25,446 bases of DNA from an uncultured Clostridia bacterium (GTDB lineage Bacteria; Bacillota; Clostridia; Oscillospirales; Ruminococcaceae), in assembly GCA_945947715.1 (NCBI GenBank), contig CAMEYZ010000005.1, forward strand, positions 1 to 25,446, given 5' to 3'. Shown one piece after another: positions 1-6,964 of this stretch. Below the pieces are notes generated by a model, which was not told the origin of the DNA, made no database searches, and was given only the letters and a program-made list of their open reading frames with translations. Position numbers and translations under genes: made by a program. The first letter of the stretch is position 1; each line of letters begins with the position of its first letter.

Positions 1-449
1 ATAAGCAGGTCGTACAGCTTCGCGGAGGCATAATGATTGCCATATATCCTGTCGCTTTTTATGGTATAGTATGCGCTGCTCATTATCTTATGCATGCGCT
101 CGGTATCGGCAGAAGGAAATATGCCGAATTTATTCAGCCCCCATTTTTCCAGCAGAGGCTCCGCCTGTGAGCCCGAAAAGCAGACCCAGTTTAATATCCA
201 CGACTCGAACAGCGAATGATACTCATGAGGCACGTCCTTCGGAAGATAGAACACCGAATCGGGCAGCAGCTTGACCGTTTCGCCATTCACCGTTATTTCT
301 CCTTCGCCCTCCCGCGTCACCAGAAGCTGGGGAAATTCATATCCATAGGGACGATTTATTGGAAACTGCCAGCACTCTATGCCAATACCCACAATATAAA
401 ACGGCAGCTCCTTTTCGTCGCCAATTATCGGAAAAACCTGTTTCTGCAT
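1..449 (-). CDS. AraC-family transcriptional regulator, N-terminal sensor part (partial, runs off the window)
   Basis: Reading the minus strand from an ATG at 449 gives an open frame to the window edge (about 149 residues, no stop). A GAGGTGAAG-type ribosome binding site lies just upstream. Residues about 40-78 look like the cupin/AraC ligand-binding fold: a run of short beta strands with 'EGEGEITVNGETVKL', then 'FYLPKDVPHEY', the usual ending of the AraC sensor barrel. The helical stretch after residue 95 fits the linker/dimerisation helices. AraC regulators of this type are about 280 residues, so the C-terminal helix-turn-helix DNA-binding half lies outside the window. The gene has its own strong promoter immediately upstream (511-483), following the terminator of the VWA gene, so it is probably transcribed independently. 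Ligand unknown; sugar sensing is common in this family but is not shown here. Confidence 0.75.
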   Translation of the reverse strand, partial: MQKQVFPIIGDEKELPFYIVGIGIECWQFPINRPYGYEFPQLLVTREGEGEITVNGETVKLLPDSVFYLPKDVPHEYHSLFESWILNWVCFSGSQAEPLLEKWGLNKFGIFPSADTERMHKIMSSAYYTIKSDRIYGNHYASAKLYDLL

Positions 450-482
450 ACCCTTCACCTCTACTTTTTCATCATTTACTAT

Positions 483-511
483 ATTATAACACAGTCCGAA
501 ATAAAAATCAA
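483..511 (-). promoter_or_regulatory. Sigma-A promoter of the AraC-type gene
   Basis: On the minus strand TTGATT (511-506) is followed after exactly 17 bases by TATAAT (488-483), 34 bases upstream of the ATG at 449. Confidence 0.8.
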
Positions 512-523
512 CCGATAAAATGT

Positions 524-555
524 ATGCCGCCGCAGAAAAATATCCGCGGCGGCAT
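524..555 (-). terminator. Rho-independent terminator of the VWA gene
   Basis: A perfect 10-bp stem (524-533 with 546-555, ATGCCGCCGC/GCGGCGGCAT) with a 12-base loop lies 27 bases past the VWA stop codon. On the minus strand it is followed by a modest T-rich run. Confidence 0.7.
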
Positions 556-581
556 TATTTCAGACTATATCAGACTATCTG

Positions 582-1961
582 TCAGCTGATAGTGGTGCCA
601 GGGCAGCAGTCAAAATCGTTGTCGATATAATGAACGATAAATCTTGCCTTGAAGCGGCACTGTTCGCAGATAGAGTCCGGAGTGTCCGAGGTGTCCAGGT
701 CCTCGGGGACAACAAAGCTGATGCAGCGCACCTTGATATCACGGCAGGAGGACATGCTATGAGCAGGAACGGTCAGTATCCTGATGCCACGCTTATGGTC
801 AACACCGTGGATATCCGTTTCGGTGAGGATAGCTGCCAGAGCCACTCGTCTGTGAGGACAAACATTTTTCAGCGTAACGTCAAGCTTGATTATCCGTCCC
901 AGTGAGCTCATGTCAAGGTCGCCTGCGTCGAACTCAACTGTGTCCTCGCAGCCGCCTACTTCTATCGTCACAGGCTCGGAGCAGCTTCTCGGAGTAACAT
1001 CTCCGCCGCAGTCAACCTCTATCTTGGGTGACGGGAAATCCACCTCGTTGCCATCCTTGTCGCTGTAGGCGGTGGACTCGTTGACCTCCACAAGCCCTGA
1101 GCAGCTGCCCACATGACGGACCTCAAATTCCAGAGAAGCTCCCTCGCTGGAATGAACGCCCAGCTCGTCGATCTCCCATTTTACCGAGGTATCGCTGGTT
1201 ATCATAGCCTTGCCCTTGGTGGGAGCGAATACTGAGGTTATCCTAAAGCAGGGGTCAACCGTATCGGTTATTACGATATCCGTAGCACCCGGCTTGGAGA
1301 TGTTCTTTGCCAGGTCCTCGAATATTTTTTCAAGCTCCGCGTCGTCGGGGGTGATAGTCACATATGCCGAATCCGGGTCGGAAGCCCAGTCGTTCAGAGC
1401 ATGCACGTCGATGCCGCCGCTGCCCGAAAGACCGATGCAATAAATGATAACTCCCTGAGCCTTCGCAGCATCGGTGACAGGAACTGCGCTGCCGCCCACG
1501 GTAGTCATACCGTCGGTGAACATTATCATTATCTTTTCGTTAGGCGAAGCAGGGTCGAAAAGTGCCAGCGCTTTTTCGAAGGCATCACGATGATTGGTGC
1601 GGCCTCCTGCATTCAGGGAATCCACTGCGTCCTTAAGGTCCTTCACGGAGGTGATGAGCTGCGTATTCTGCACAGCTGTATCCGAAAAGCTTACGATACC
1701 GATTCGGCTTCCGCCGCCGATATGACCGTCCTTAGCGCCGTCGGTGGACTCGTCGATGATGTCGATGAATTTCCTTGCGCCGCTTTTCAGGTTAGCAAGA
1801 GGACTGCCCGCCATGCTCATGGAGCGGTCCAGGATAAGCACGATATCTGCGGGATTTGCCGAGATATTGGGCTCTGCGGTAATAGAAAGCTTTATCTTAA
1901 AGGAGCCACCACATTCGATAACGTCATCGGAGAGCTCCTTGTTTGAACTGATAATACCCAT
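582..1961 (-). CDS. VWA-domain protein with cysteine-rich C-terminal half
   Basis: The protein has 459 residues if started at the ATG at 1961, which has AAAGGA about 10 bases upstream. The open frame extends to 2096, but the extra 45 codons are low-complexity and cross the G-rich tract, so I reject them. Residues 38-225 form a von Willebrand A domain: metal-site motif DRSMS (45-49, canonical DxSxS), the TN of 'GGRTN' (T122) and D150 in 'MFTDG'. The second half (about 226-459) has beta-rich, DUF11-like repeats and 12 of the protein's 14 cysteines, including CEQC (432-435) and CC (452-453). There is no signal peptide, transmembrane segment or sorting motif, so it should be cytoplasmic unless exported by an unusual route. 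VWA domains mediate metal-dependent protein contacts; the partner is unknown. No convincing -35 was found upstream. Confidence 0.85.
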   Translation of the reverse strand: MGIISSNKELSDDVIECGGSFKIKLSITAEPNISANPADIVLILDRSMSMAGSPLANLKSGARKFIDIIDESTDGAKDGHIGGGSRIGIVSFSDTAVQNTQLITSVKDLKDAVDSLNAGGRTNHRDAFEKALALFDPASPNEKIMIMFTDGMTTVGGSAVPVTDAAKAQGVIIYCIGLSGSGGIDVHALNDWASDPDSAYVTITPDDAELEKIFEDLAKNISKPGATDIVITDTVDPCFRITSVFAPTKGKAMITSDTSVKWEIDELGVHSSEGASLEFEVRHVGSCSGLVEVNESTAYSDKDGNEVDFPSPKIEVDCGGDVTPRSCSEPVTIEVGGCEDTVEFDAGDLDMSSLGRIIKLDVTLKNVCPHRRVALAAILTETDIHGVDHKRGIRILTVPAHSMSSCRDIKVRCISFVVPEDLDTSDTPDSICEQCRFKARFIVHYIDNDFDCCPGTTIS

Positions 1962-2024
1962 TTGGTCTTGTTCCTTTCTGTATTTATGATGCATCTTTTT
2001 TTGGCACATCAATATAATATATGC

Positions 2025-2048
2025 GGGGAGGGGGCGGGGGGTTACGGG
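2025..2048 (+). other. Potential G-quadruplex tract in a divergent promoter region
   Basis: Four guanine runs of 4, 5, 6 and 3 are separated by 1, 1 and 4 bases (2025-2028, 2030-2034, 2036-2041, 2046-2048). This matches the standard G3+N1-7 quadruplex pattern on the plus strand. It sits between the divergent VWA gene and hpt, in otherwise AT-rich DNA, about where a VWA -35 element would be expected. Confidence 0.6.
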
Positions 2049-2080
2049 ATATTTACTTATCGGAAAAGCTCGCCGGAATA

Positions 2081-2109
2081 TTGCTTTTATCCGCAATATA
2101 TGATATAAT
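2081..2109 (+). promoter_or_regulatory. Sigma-A promoter of hpt
   Basis: TTGCTT (2081-2086), 17-base spacer, TATAAT (2104-2109) preceded by TGA (extended -10). The hpt ATG lies 31 bases downstream, after AAAGGAG. Confidence 0.85.
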
Positions 2110-2139
2110 TATCAAAAAGAATAAAGGAGCTTTCTGAAA

Positions 2140-2688
2140 ATGGAATTTTCAAGCATTAACGAATACAACGGAAAAATCAAAAGGATTCTTATCACAAAGG
2201 AACAGATAGATGAGGCTCTCGACAGGGCTGCTGCTCAGATAAATGAGCTGTACGACGGTCGGCCTGTGCTGCTGGTCAGCATTTTGAAGGGAGCCTTCGT
2301 GTTTATGGCGGATATCTGCCGCAGAGTGACCGTGCCCTGCGAGATAGCCTTTATGTGCGCAAAAAGCTACTACAATGGCACCGTTTCCACAGGCAAGGTG
2401 GATATCACCATGGATATCGAACAGGACGTAAAAGACTATCACCTCGTTATCGTGGAGGATATCATCGACACGGGAAGGACTCTAAGCGACGTGGCAAGGC
2501 GCCTTAAGGACAGAGGACCCTTATCCCTGACTGTTATAACGCTGCTGGACAAGCCCTCCAGACGAGTGGTGGAGTTTGTGCCGGATACGGCGCTGTTTAC
2601 TATCCCTGACTGCTTTGTGGTGGGCTATGGACTGGACTGCGGAGAATATTACAGAAATCTTCCCTACATAGCTGAATACGGCGAATAG
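2140..2688 (+). CDS. hpt: Hypoxanthine phosphoribosyltransferase
   Basis: This 182-residue protein converts hypoxanthine or guanine plus PRPP to IMP or GMP (purine salvage, cytosol). The PRPP-binding motif VEDIIDTGRT is at residues 105-114 with the acidic pair E106-D107. The upstream phosphate-contact loop 'VSILKGAF' (45-52), the flexible-loop 'KSYYNG' (75-80) and the purine-binding region around 'YGLDCGEYYRNLPYI' (163-177) all match bacterial HPRT. Length is normal for the family. The start is fixed by AAAGGAG at 2123-2129, 10 bases before the ATG. It is monocistronic or weakly linked to the next gene: no terminator was found after it and a new promoter begins 31 bases past the stop. Confidence 0.96.
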   Translation: MEFSSINEYNGKIKRILITKEQIDEALDRAAAQINELYDGRPVLLVSILKGAFVFMADICRRVTVPCEIAFMCAKSYYNGTVSTGKVDITMDIEQDVKDYHLVIVEDIIDTGRTLSDVARRLKDRGPLSLTVITLLDKPSRRVVEFVPDTALFTIPDCFVVGYGLDCGEYYRNLPYIAEYGE

Positions 2689-2718
2689 CTTCCGACACCT
2701 GATTTTATTTACAGCATA

Positions 2719-2747
2719 TTGACAAAAGGATAAAAATAGTGTAAAAT
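2719..2747 (+). promoter_or_regulatory. Sigma-A promoter of the E/T-rich surface protein gene
   Basis: TTGACA (2719-2724), 17-base spacer, TAAAAT (2742-2747), 35 bases before the ATG at 2783. Confidence 0.85.
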
Positions 2748-2782
2748 ATTCTTAAGCAAAAATTATGAAACGAGGTATTCCA

Positions 2783-3649
2783 ATGAATAAATTTCTGAAA
2801 TTGCTGACTGCCTCCGCTGCAGCAGCTGTTGTTGCTGTCTGCTCAGCAGTTACGGTATCAGCTGAGGATATTACCCTTGATATCACTGCAGAGCCTTCAA
2901 GTGGCTCCTGGGGACAGAGCGTAAAGTATCTTACATCACGCAATGCGGATATTTCCGATGCCTTTGACCCCTGCACCATGACCGAGGATTCAGTGGTACA
3001 GGTATCCTACGAATGTGACCTTGAGGACGATAGGAACCATATCGAGCTTATCTTTCAGACATGGGGCGAGCATACTACCGAAGTCACTGCCGACTGGAAC
3101 AAGATCCCTGTTTCGTCACACAGCGAGGGGTACTCCGAGTTTACATATGCTGACATCGCCGCTGCATACGGCACCGACGATTTCTCCGAGGTATACGCTA
3201 TCTGCGTGGGCGATACAGGCGAGGCTCCTATTACTGTTACAAGCATCGTCATCACTAATGTGGGTGAATCCGACGGTTCAGCTGCAGCTGAGGAAGTGAC
3301 CGAGACCGAAGCAGAAGAAACCACCGCAGAGGAAACTACTGCCGAGGAAGAAACTACAACCGCTGAGGAAACCACTACCGCCGAAGAAACTACAACCGCT
3401 GAGGAGACCACTACCACTGAAGAAACCACCACAACTGCCGAGGAGACCACTACCGCAGCCGAAACCACCACCAAGGCTGAGACCACTACTGCCGCAGAGG
3501 CAGCTGAGGAGGCAAGCAGCTCCGGTATTGAAGCAGGCGCTGTCATTATCGTTGTTATCATTGTTATCGTTGTGGCAGCTATCGTTGTGATTATCCTTCT
3601 TATGAGAGGAAAGGGTCCCAAGACCAATAACGACGACTGGAAGAGATAA
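2783..3649 (+). CDS. Secreted, C-terminally membrane-anchored protein with E/T-rich stalk
   Basis: The protein has 288 residues from the ATG at 2783, which follows a GAGG site; a further ATG six codons upstream has no spacing for a binding site. Domains in order: signal peptide 1-27 (MNKF start, Ala/Val core, VSA-ED cleavage); a globular beta-rich domain 28-161, resembling a carbohydrate-binding-module-like jelly roll of the kind found in Ruminococcus proteins (tentative); a 70-residue stalk of E-T-T/T-A-E repeats (about 170-242); a hydrophobic helix 251-274; and a short tail starting RGKGPK. The layout is that of a type I membrane protein displayed outside the cell, with the stalk spanning the wall. 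Function unknown; sugar or surface binding is only a guess. It has its own promoter and terminator. Confidence 0.85.
   Translation: MNKFLKLLTASAAAAVVAVCSAVTVSAEDITLDITAEPSSGSWGQSVKYLTSRNADISDAFDPCTMTEDSVVQVSYECDLEDDRNHIELIFQTWGEHTTEVTADWNKIPVSSHSEGYSEFTYADIAAAYGTDDFSEVYAICVGDTGEAPITVTSIVITNVGESDGSAAAEEVTETEAEETTAEETTAEEETTTAEETTTAEETTTAEETTTTEETTTTAEETTTAAETTTKAETTTAAEAAEEASSSGIEAGAVIIVVIIVIVVAAIVVIILLMRGKGPKTNNDDWKR
3299..3510 (+). repeat. Degenerate ACC/GAA-type coding repeat (Glu-Thr stalk)
   Basis: The DNA is a degenerate tandem array of units coding for T-T-T-A-E-E. Codons vary (ACC/ACT/ACA, GAA/GAG), which argues for selection on the protein rather than recent slippage. The antisense frame is open for about 200 codons as a by-product. 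Confidence 0.75.
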
Positions 3650-3670
3650 TTCATACTCACGCATTTCCTT

Positions 3671-3699
3671 CGGAGCAGAAAAACTGCTCCGATTTTTTT
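3671..3699 (+). terminator. Rho-independent terminator of the E/T-rich protein gene
   Basis: Stem CGGAGCAG/CTGCTCCG (3671-3678, 3684-3691), AAAAA loop, then seven T residues (3693-3699), 21 bases after the stop. Confidence 0.92.
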
Positions 3700-3748
3700 G
3701 CGTATCTGTGCCGATTTGTGAAAAAAATGAAAAAATATTAAATTCCTA

Positions 3749-3777
3749 TTGCATTTTTCCTCGGAATATTATATAAT
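3749..3777 (+). promoter_or_regulatory. Sigma-A promoter of fba
   Basis: TTGCAT (3749-3754), 17-base spacer, TATAAT (3772-3777). The transcript would begin near 3784 and carry a 5' UTR of about 60 bases. Confidence 0.88.
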
Positions 3778-3794
3778 ATAAGTATGATTTTATG

Positions 3795-3820
3795 AAGCGG
3801 CTGTCTTAGGCCCGCCGCTT
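3795..3820 (+). promoter_or_regulatory. Hairpin in the fba 5' UTR
   Basis: AAGCGGC (3795-3801) pairs with GCCGCTT (3814-3820) across a 12-base loop, starting about 11 bases from the predicted RNA 5' end and ending 10 bases before the GGAGG ribosome binding site. It has no T-run, so it is not a terminator. A 5'-end stabilising stem is the simplest reading. Confidence 0.5.
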
Positions 3821-3844
3821 AAATTATATTGGAGGTAAAAAATC

Positions 3845-4714
3845 ATGGCAAAGCTTGTATCTGCTAAGGAAATGCTTAACAAGGCAAGAGACGGAAAATA
3901 TGCCGTTGGTCAGTTCAACATCAACAACCTTGAATGGACAAAGTCTATTCTTCTCACCGCAGAGGAATTAAGATCCCCTGTTATCCTCGGTGTTTCTGAG
4001 GGCGCAGGTAAGTATATGTGCGGCTACACCACTGTTGTAGGTATGGTAAACGGTATGCTCAATGAGCTGAACATCACTGTTCCTGTTGCACTTCACCTCG
4101 ACCACGGTACCTTCGAGGGCGCACAGGCTTGTATCAAGGCAGGCTTCTCCTCTATCATGTTCGACGGTTCTCACTATCCTATCGACGAGAACGTTGCTAA
4201 GACTACTCAGCTCGTTAACACCTGCGATATCCTCGGAATCTCCCTGGAGGCTGAGGTTGGCTCCATCGGCGGCGAAGAGGACGGCGTTATCGGCATGGGC
4301 GAGTGCGCTGACCCCGACGAGTGCAAGAGAATCGCAGACCTCGGCGTAACAATGCTCGCTGCAGGTATCGGCAATATTCACGGTAAGTATCCCGCAAACT
4401 GGGCTGGTCTTTCCTTCGAGACTCTCGAGGCTGTAAAGGCTAAGGTTGGCGATATGCCCCTCGTTCTCCACGGCGGCACAGGTATCCCTGCAGATATGAT
4501 CAAGAAGGCAATTTCTCTCGGCGTTGCAAAGATCAACGTAAACACCGAGTGCCAGCTGGCTTTCCAGGAGGCTACAAGAAAGTATATCGAAGAGGGCAAG
4601 GACCTTCAGGGCAAGGGCTTCGACCCCAGAAAGCTTCTCGCTCCCGGCTGCGAGGCCATCAAGGCTACTGTTAAGGAAAAGATGGAGCTCTTCGGTTCTG
4701 TTGGCAAGGCTTGA
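3845..4714 (+). CDS. fba: Class II fructose-1,6-bisphosphate aldolase
   Basis: This 289-residue protein cleaves fructose-1,6-bisphosphate into dihydroxyacetone phosphate and glyceraldehyde-3-phosphate in glycolysis (reversible in gluconeogenesis). It is zinc-dependent. The class II signature HLDHG is at 84-88, with catalytic D86 and zinc ligand H87. Further metal-ligand histidines are H179 in GNIHG and H209 in LHGGTG, and the acidic stretch SLEAEVG (133-139) is present. The C-terminal NVNTECQ (231-237) contains the substrate-phosphate contacts. Length fits the short (about 280-310) class IIB branch; tagatose-bisphosphate aldolases are close relatives, but the housekeeping context favours Fba. 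GGAGG lies 9 bases before the ATG. It is a single-gene unit with its own promoter and terminator. Codon choice is strongly biased, as in highly expressed genes. Confidence 0.95.
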   Translation: MAKLVSAKEMLNKARDGKYAVGQFNINNLEWTKSILLTAEELRSPVILGVSEGAGKYMCGYTTVVGMVNGMLNELNITVPVALHLDHGTFEGAQACIKAGFSSIMFDGSHYPIDENVAKTTQLVNTCDILGISLEAEVGSIGGEEDGVIGMGECADPDECKRIADLGVTMLAAGIGNIHGKYPANWAGLSFETLEAVKAKVGDMPLVLHGGTGIPADMIKKAISLGVAKINVNTECQLAFQEATRKYIEEGKDLQGKGFDPRKLLAPGCEAIKATVKEKMELFGSVGKA

Positions 4715-4739
4715 GTTCGGCTTTAATTTTGTAAATTTT

Positions 4740-4770
4740 ATCCTCCCTGCTTTGGCGGGGAGGATTTTTT
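4740..4770 (+). terminator. Rho-independent terminator of fba
   Basis: Stem 4741-4750 with 4755-4764 (TCCTCCC outer part with GGGAGGA, one G.T wobble), TTTG loop, followed by six T residues. Confidence 0.93.
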
Positions 4771-4785
4771 GTTAATGTGGTGTAC

Positions 4786-5023
4786 TATAATACGTAGGTG
4801 AACGTTATGACAGCTCTTTCGAATGCATAAATCCTGATTCGTGGTAGTTCTTTCAGTAGGCTGAATAATAACGAGCTTTGTTTTTGCACTCAATGCTCAC
4901 CGCAATTCTCAATTCAATGAAATGACCTCTTCCCACCACGGAAAGAGGTCATTTCTTTTTGTCTGAATATTATATCAGAATCCTGCCAATAATATACAAA
5001 ACTGATTGAAAGGAACGTATATT
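4786..5023 (+). promoter_or_regulatory. Candidate structured leader / attenuator upstream of the phosphohexomutase-like gene
   Basis: A TATAAT (4786-4791) without a clear -35 is followed by about 130 non-coding bases, a terminator hairpin (4919-4955) and then the gene at 5024. Two upstream segments can pair with the terminator's loop and 3' arm without a break on the 3' side. These are 4807-4811 plus 4814-4820 with 4941-4952 (12 bp, two-base bulge) and 4840-4845 with 4935-4940 (CGTGGT/ACCACG). A small hairpin TTCAG-TAGG-CTGAA is at 4852-4865. A seven-codon ORF (ATG 4807 to TAA 4830) overlaps the first segment. The T-box consensus and riboswitch cores that I know are absent. Confidence 0.4.
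4919..4960 (+). terminator. Terminator hairpin between fba and the phosphohexomutase-like gene
   Basis: A 13-bp perfect stem (4919-4931 with 4943-4955, GAAATGACCTCTT and its complement) is followed by TTTTTG. It lies 64 bases before the next start codon and well beyond the fba terminator, so it ends either a small RNA or a leader. Confidence 0.8.
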
Positions 5024-6958
5024 ATGACGACAATTCTGATATGCCCCGAAAAGTTCGAATACAAGCTCTGCGGGCGCAGGCTCTCCGATTTTGCTCTCGA
5101 AAAGCTGAAAGCCTTAGGCGGCGACATCATCTGCACCTCCGACCGCCCCGACGATATCCGAAATGCTGTGAAGCACTGCCGCACTCTGCCTGTGCTGATT
5201 TATCCCGTGAATATCCTCACCTCCGCCGAGCTGCTCCCCCTTGTCAGCGCCTGCCGCAAGGGCTATGATATGGCTGTGCTCAGACCCATGGACCACACGG
5301 AACAGTCAAGCTGCGGGATAATCGCCGCAAACCGCCTGCCTGTAGGCTTTGAGGATATCGACGAGCTGTACAGTGCTGCTCTTCGGGAGCGGTTTAACAT
5401 AAAATCCGTCTTTACCGAGGAATATTACTGCGTCATTGATTCGCGGGAGGACTATCTTGCAGCGCAAAATGCTATTCTTTGCAGGGAGTTTATCCCCGAT
5501 GCTCCCTATGAGGATAACGAGCTGAAACCTCGCTACACCGCTTACCGCGGCCTTGAAGCGGAAGAGCCCCTTTACATCGGCAGAAACTGCGTTCTGGGAG
5601 AAAATGTGAAGCTCTCCCGGGGAACATATATCGGCGACAACGTCTACATCGGCGCAGATACCGAAATTATCCGCTCTGCCGTTATGGACGGCGCATATAT
5701 CAGCGGAGGCGCTTATCTGGAAAATGTCATAGTGGAGGAAAACGCTTCGGTGAGCCATGGTCAGCGGGAGGCTGACTGCGTTCTACATGGAAAGCGCGCA
5801 GACAGCTGCTCCGGGGAAAACGTCTCCCCTCTTTTCGGCACCGACGGAAAAATGAACCGGAACATCTCCACAGCAGCGGCATATTCTGCGGGACAGGCTG
5901 CTGCTTCCGAAAACAGTATTGCTGTGGCTTATGGCAGCCCGGCCTCCTCTGCGGCATGCGAGGCCTTCGCAGCAGGAGCTGTCTCGGGCGGAGGAAATGT
6001 CACCGACTTCGGCGAGCTTCCCGAAAATGTTTTCCGATATGCTCTTAAAAACAGCATGTGCTCCTGCGGGGTCTACTTCGGCTATGAGTATATCCGCCCA
6101 TGGAACGGCGACGGTCTGCCCTCCGATGAAAAGCTTCGGCAAATGCTGGAAAAGGCTATTGAATTTGGCTATGATACCAGAAAAAGCAGCATTTCCTGCG
6201 GACTTACACGGGCGGATAATATATACAATTCGTATAATAACTATATTGATAAACTTATCGTATCAGATATATCTGGCTTTTTCGCAGATGTGACCACTCC
6301 GAATGAAGCTCTGTACGACCTGTGCAGAGACTTCACCGAAAGGCACGGCGCCGATGACCGCACCAAAACACGGATAGCCTTCCACATCAGCGGCGACGGC
6401 AGCAGAATTTCCGCCTACACCGAGGAAACCGGCTATGTTTTCCATGAGCGGCTTGTCATGCTCTGCCTGTCCCGAATGGAGCGCTCTGTGACATCGGTCA
6501 GCTCCCGGTTCCCCCATGCTGCGGAGAAGCTTTTAAAGCTGGAACGGTTCGAGTATGCTCCTGACTATTCGGCGATGACTGCCGATGAGGTCCGTGCTGA
6601 CAAAAAAGCTCGTGCCAATGCCGACCCTGCGCTATTTGACGGGCTTGCGATAATGGCAATGGTACTGAACATCTTAGCCTCGGAGAACATCACCCTTGAA
6701 GCAGCAGTCTCAAAGCTGCCGAAATACTCGTCGTCGGGGAGAATGATACCTCTTTCGGCAGATGCAGCGGAGCTTTTCCGAAGGCTCGGCCTTCCTCCAA
6801 AGGGAGGAAAGCTCCCCGCAGAGCGCGGACAGGCCGAGGTCCGTCCTATGCGGACAGGGGGAGTTATCATCTATGCGGAGAGCGCCTCGGCGGAAATATC
6901 TTCGGAGATATGCGGATTTTACGAGGAAGAGTTCAAAAAGCTGTCTGCTCAGCTATGA
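5024..6958 (+). CDS. Sugar-nucleotidyltransferase / left-handed beta-helix / phosphohexomutase-like fusion with degenerate active sites
   Basis: The protein has 644 residues from the ATG at 5024 (AAAGGAA 8 bases upstream). Domains in order: a shortened Rossmann-like nucleotidyltransferase remnant (1-165) without the G-G-x-G-T-R nucleotide loop; hexapeptide left-handed beta-helix turns (183-247, repeats such as YIGRNCVLGENV and YIGDNVYIGADT); and an alpha-D-phosphohexomutase region (269-644) that still starts with FGTDG (271-275). The overall layout matches GDP-mannose pyrophosphorylase/phosphomannomutase fusions. However, the phosphoserine loop TASHNP is replaced by FGYEYI (352-357), followed by 'NGDG' instead of 'NGIK'. 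The metal loop DGDADR reads SGDGSR (456-461). The sugar loop GE-x-SGH is not found. The phosphate loop RPSGTEP reads RPMRTGG (607-613). A scaffold, sensor or allosteric role seems more likely than catalysis; this is inference. Confidence 0.75.
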   Translation: MTTILICPEKFEYKLCGRRLSDFALEKLKALGGDIICTSDRPDDIRNAVKHCRTLPVLIYPVNILTSAELLPLVSACRKGYDMAVLRPMDHTEQSSCGIIAANRLPVGFEDIDELYSAALRERFNIKSVFTEEYYCVIDSREDYLAAQNAILCREFIPDAPYEDNELKPRYTAYRGLEAEEPLYIGRNCVLGENVKLSRGTYIGDNVYIGADTEIIRSAVMDGAYISGGAYLENVIVEENASVSHGQREADCVLHGKRADSCSGENVSPLFGTDGKMNRNISTAAAYSAGQAAASENSIAVAYGSPASSAACEAFAAGAVSGGGNVTDFGELPENVFRYALKNSMCSCGVYFGYEYIRPWNGDGLPSDEKLRQMLEKAIEFGYDTRKSSISCGLTRADNIYNSYNNYIDKLIVSDISGFFADVTTPNEALYDLCRDFTERHGADDRTKTRIAFHISGDGSRISAYTEETGYVFHERLVMLCLSRMERSVTSVSSRFPHAAEKLLKLERFEYAPDYSAMTADEVRADKKARANADPALFDGLAIMAMVLNILASENITLEAAVSKLPKYSSSGRMIPLSADAAELFRRLGLPPKGGKLPAERGQAEVRPMRTGGVIIYAESASAEISSEICGFYEEEFKKLSAQL

Positions 6959-6964
6959 CAAAAC

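Noticed and set aside
1401..1946. 181-codon plus-strand ORF opposite the VWA domain
   Set aside because: Shadow frame: the minus-strand frame carries an intact VWA domain with MIDAS residues.
1962..2096. N-terminal 45-codon extension of the VWA ORF
   Set aside because: It crosses the G-rich tract, has unnatural composition, and the good ribosome binding site belongs to the ATG at 1961.
3055..3660. Long antisense ORFs opposite the E/T-rich gene (up to 201 codons)
   Set aside because: They arise because the T/E codon repeats are stop-free on the other strand; no ribosome binding site or promoter, low-complexity Val/Ser product.
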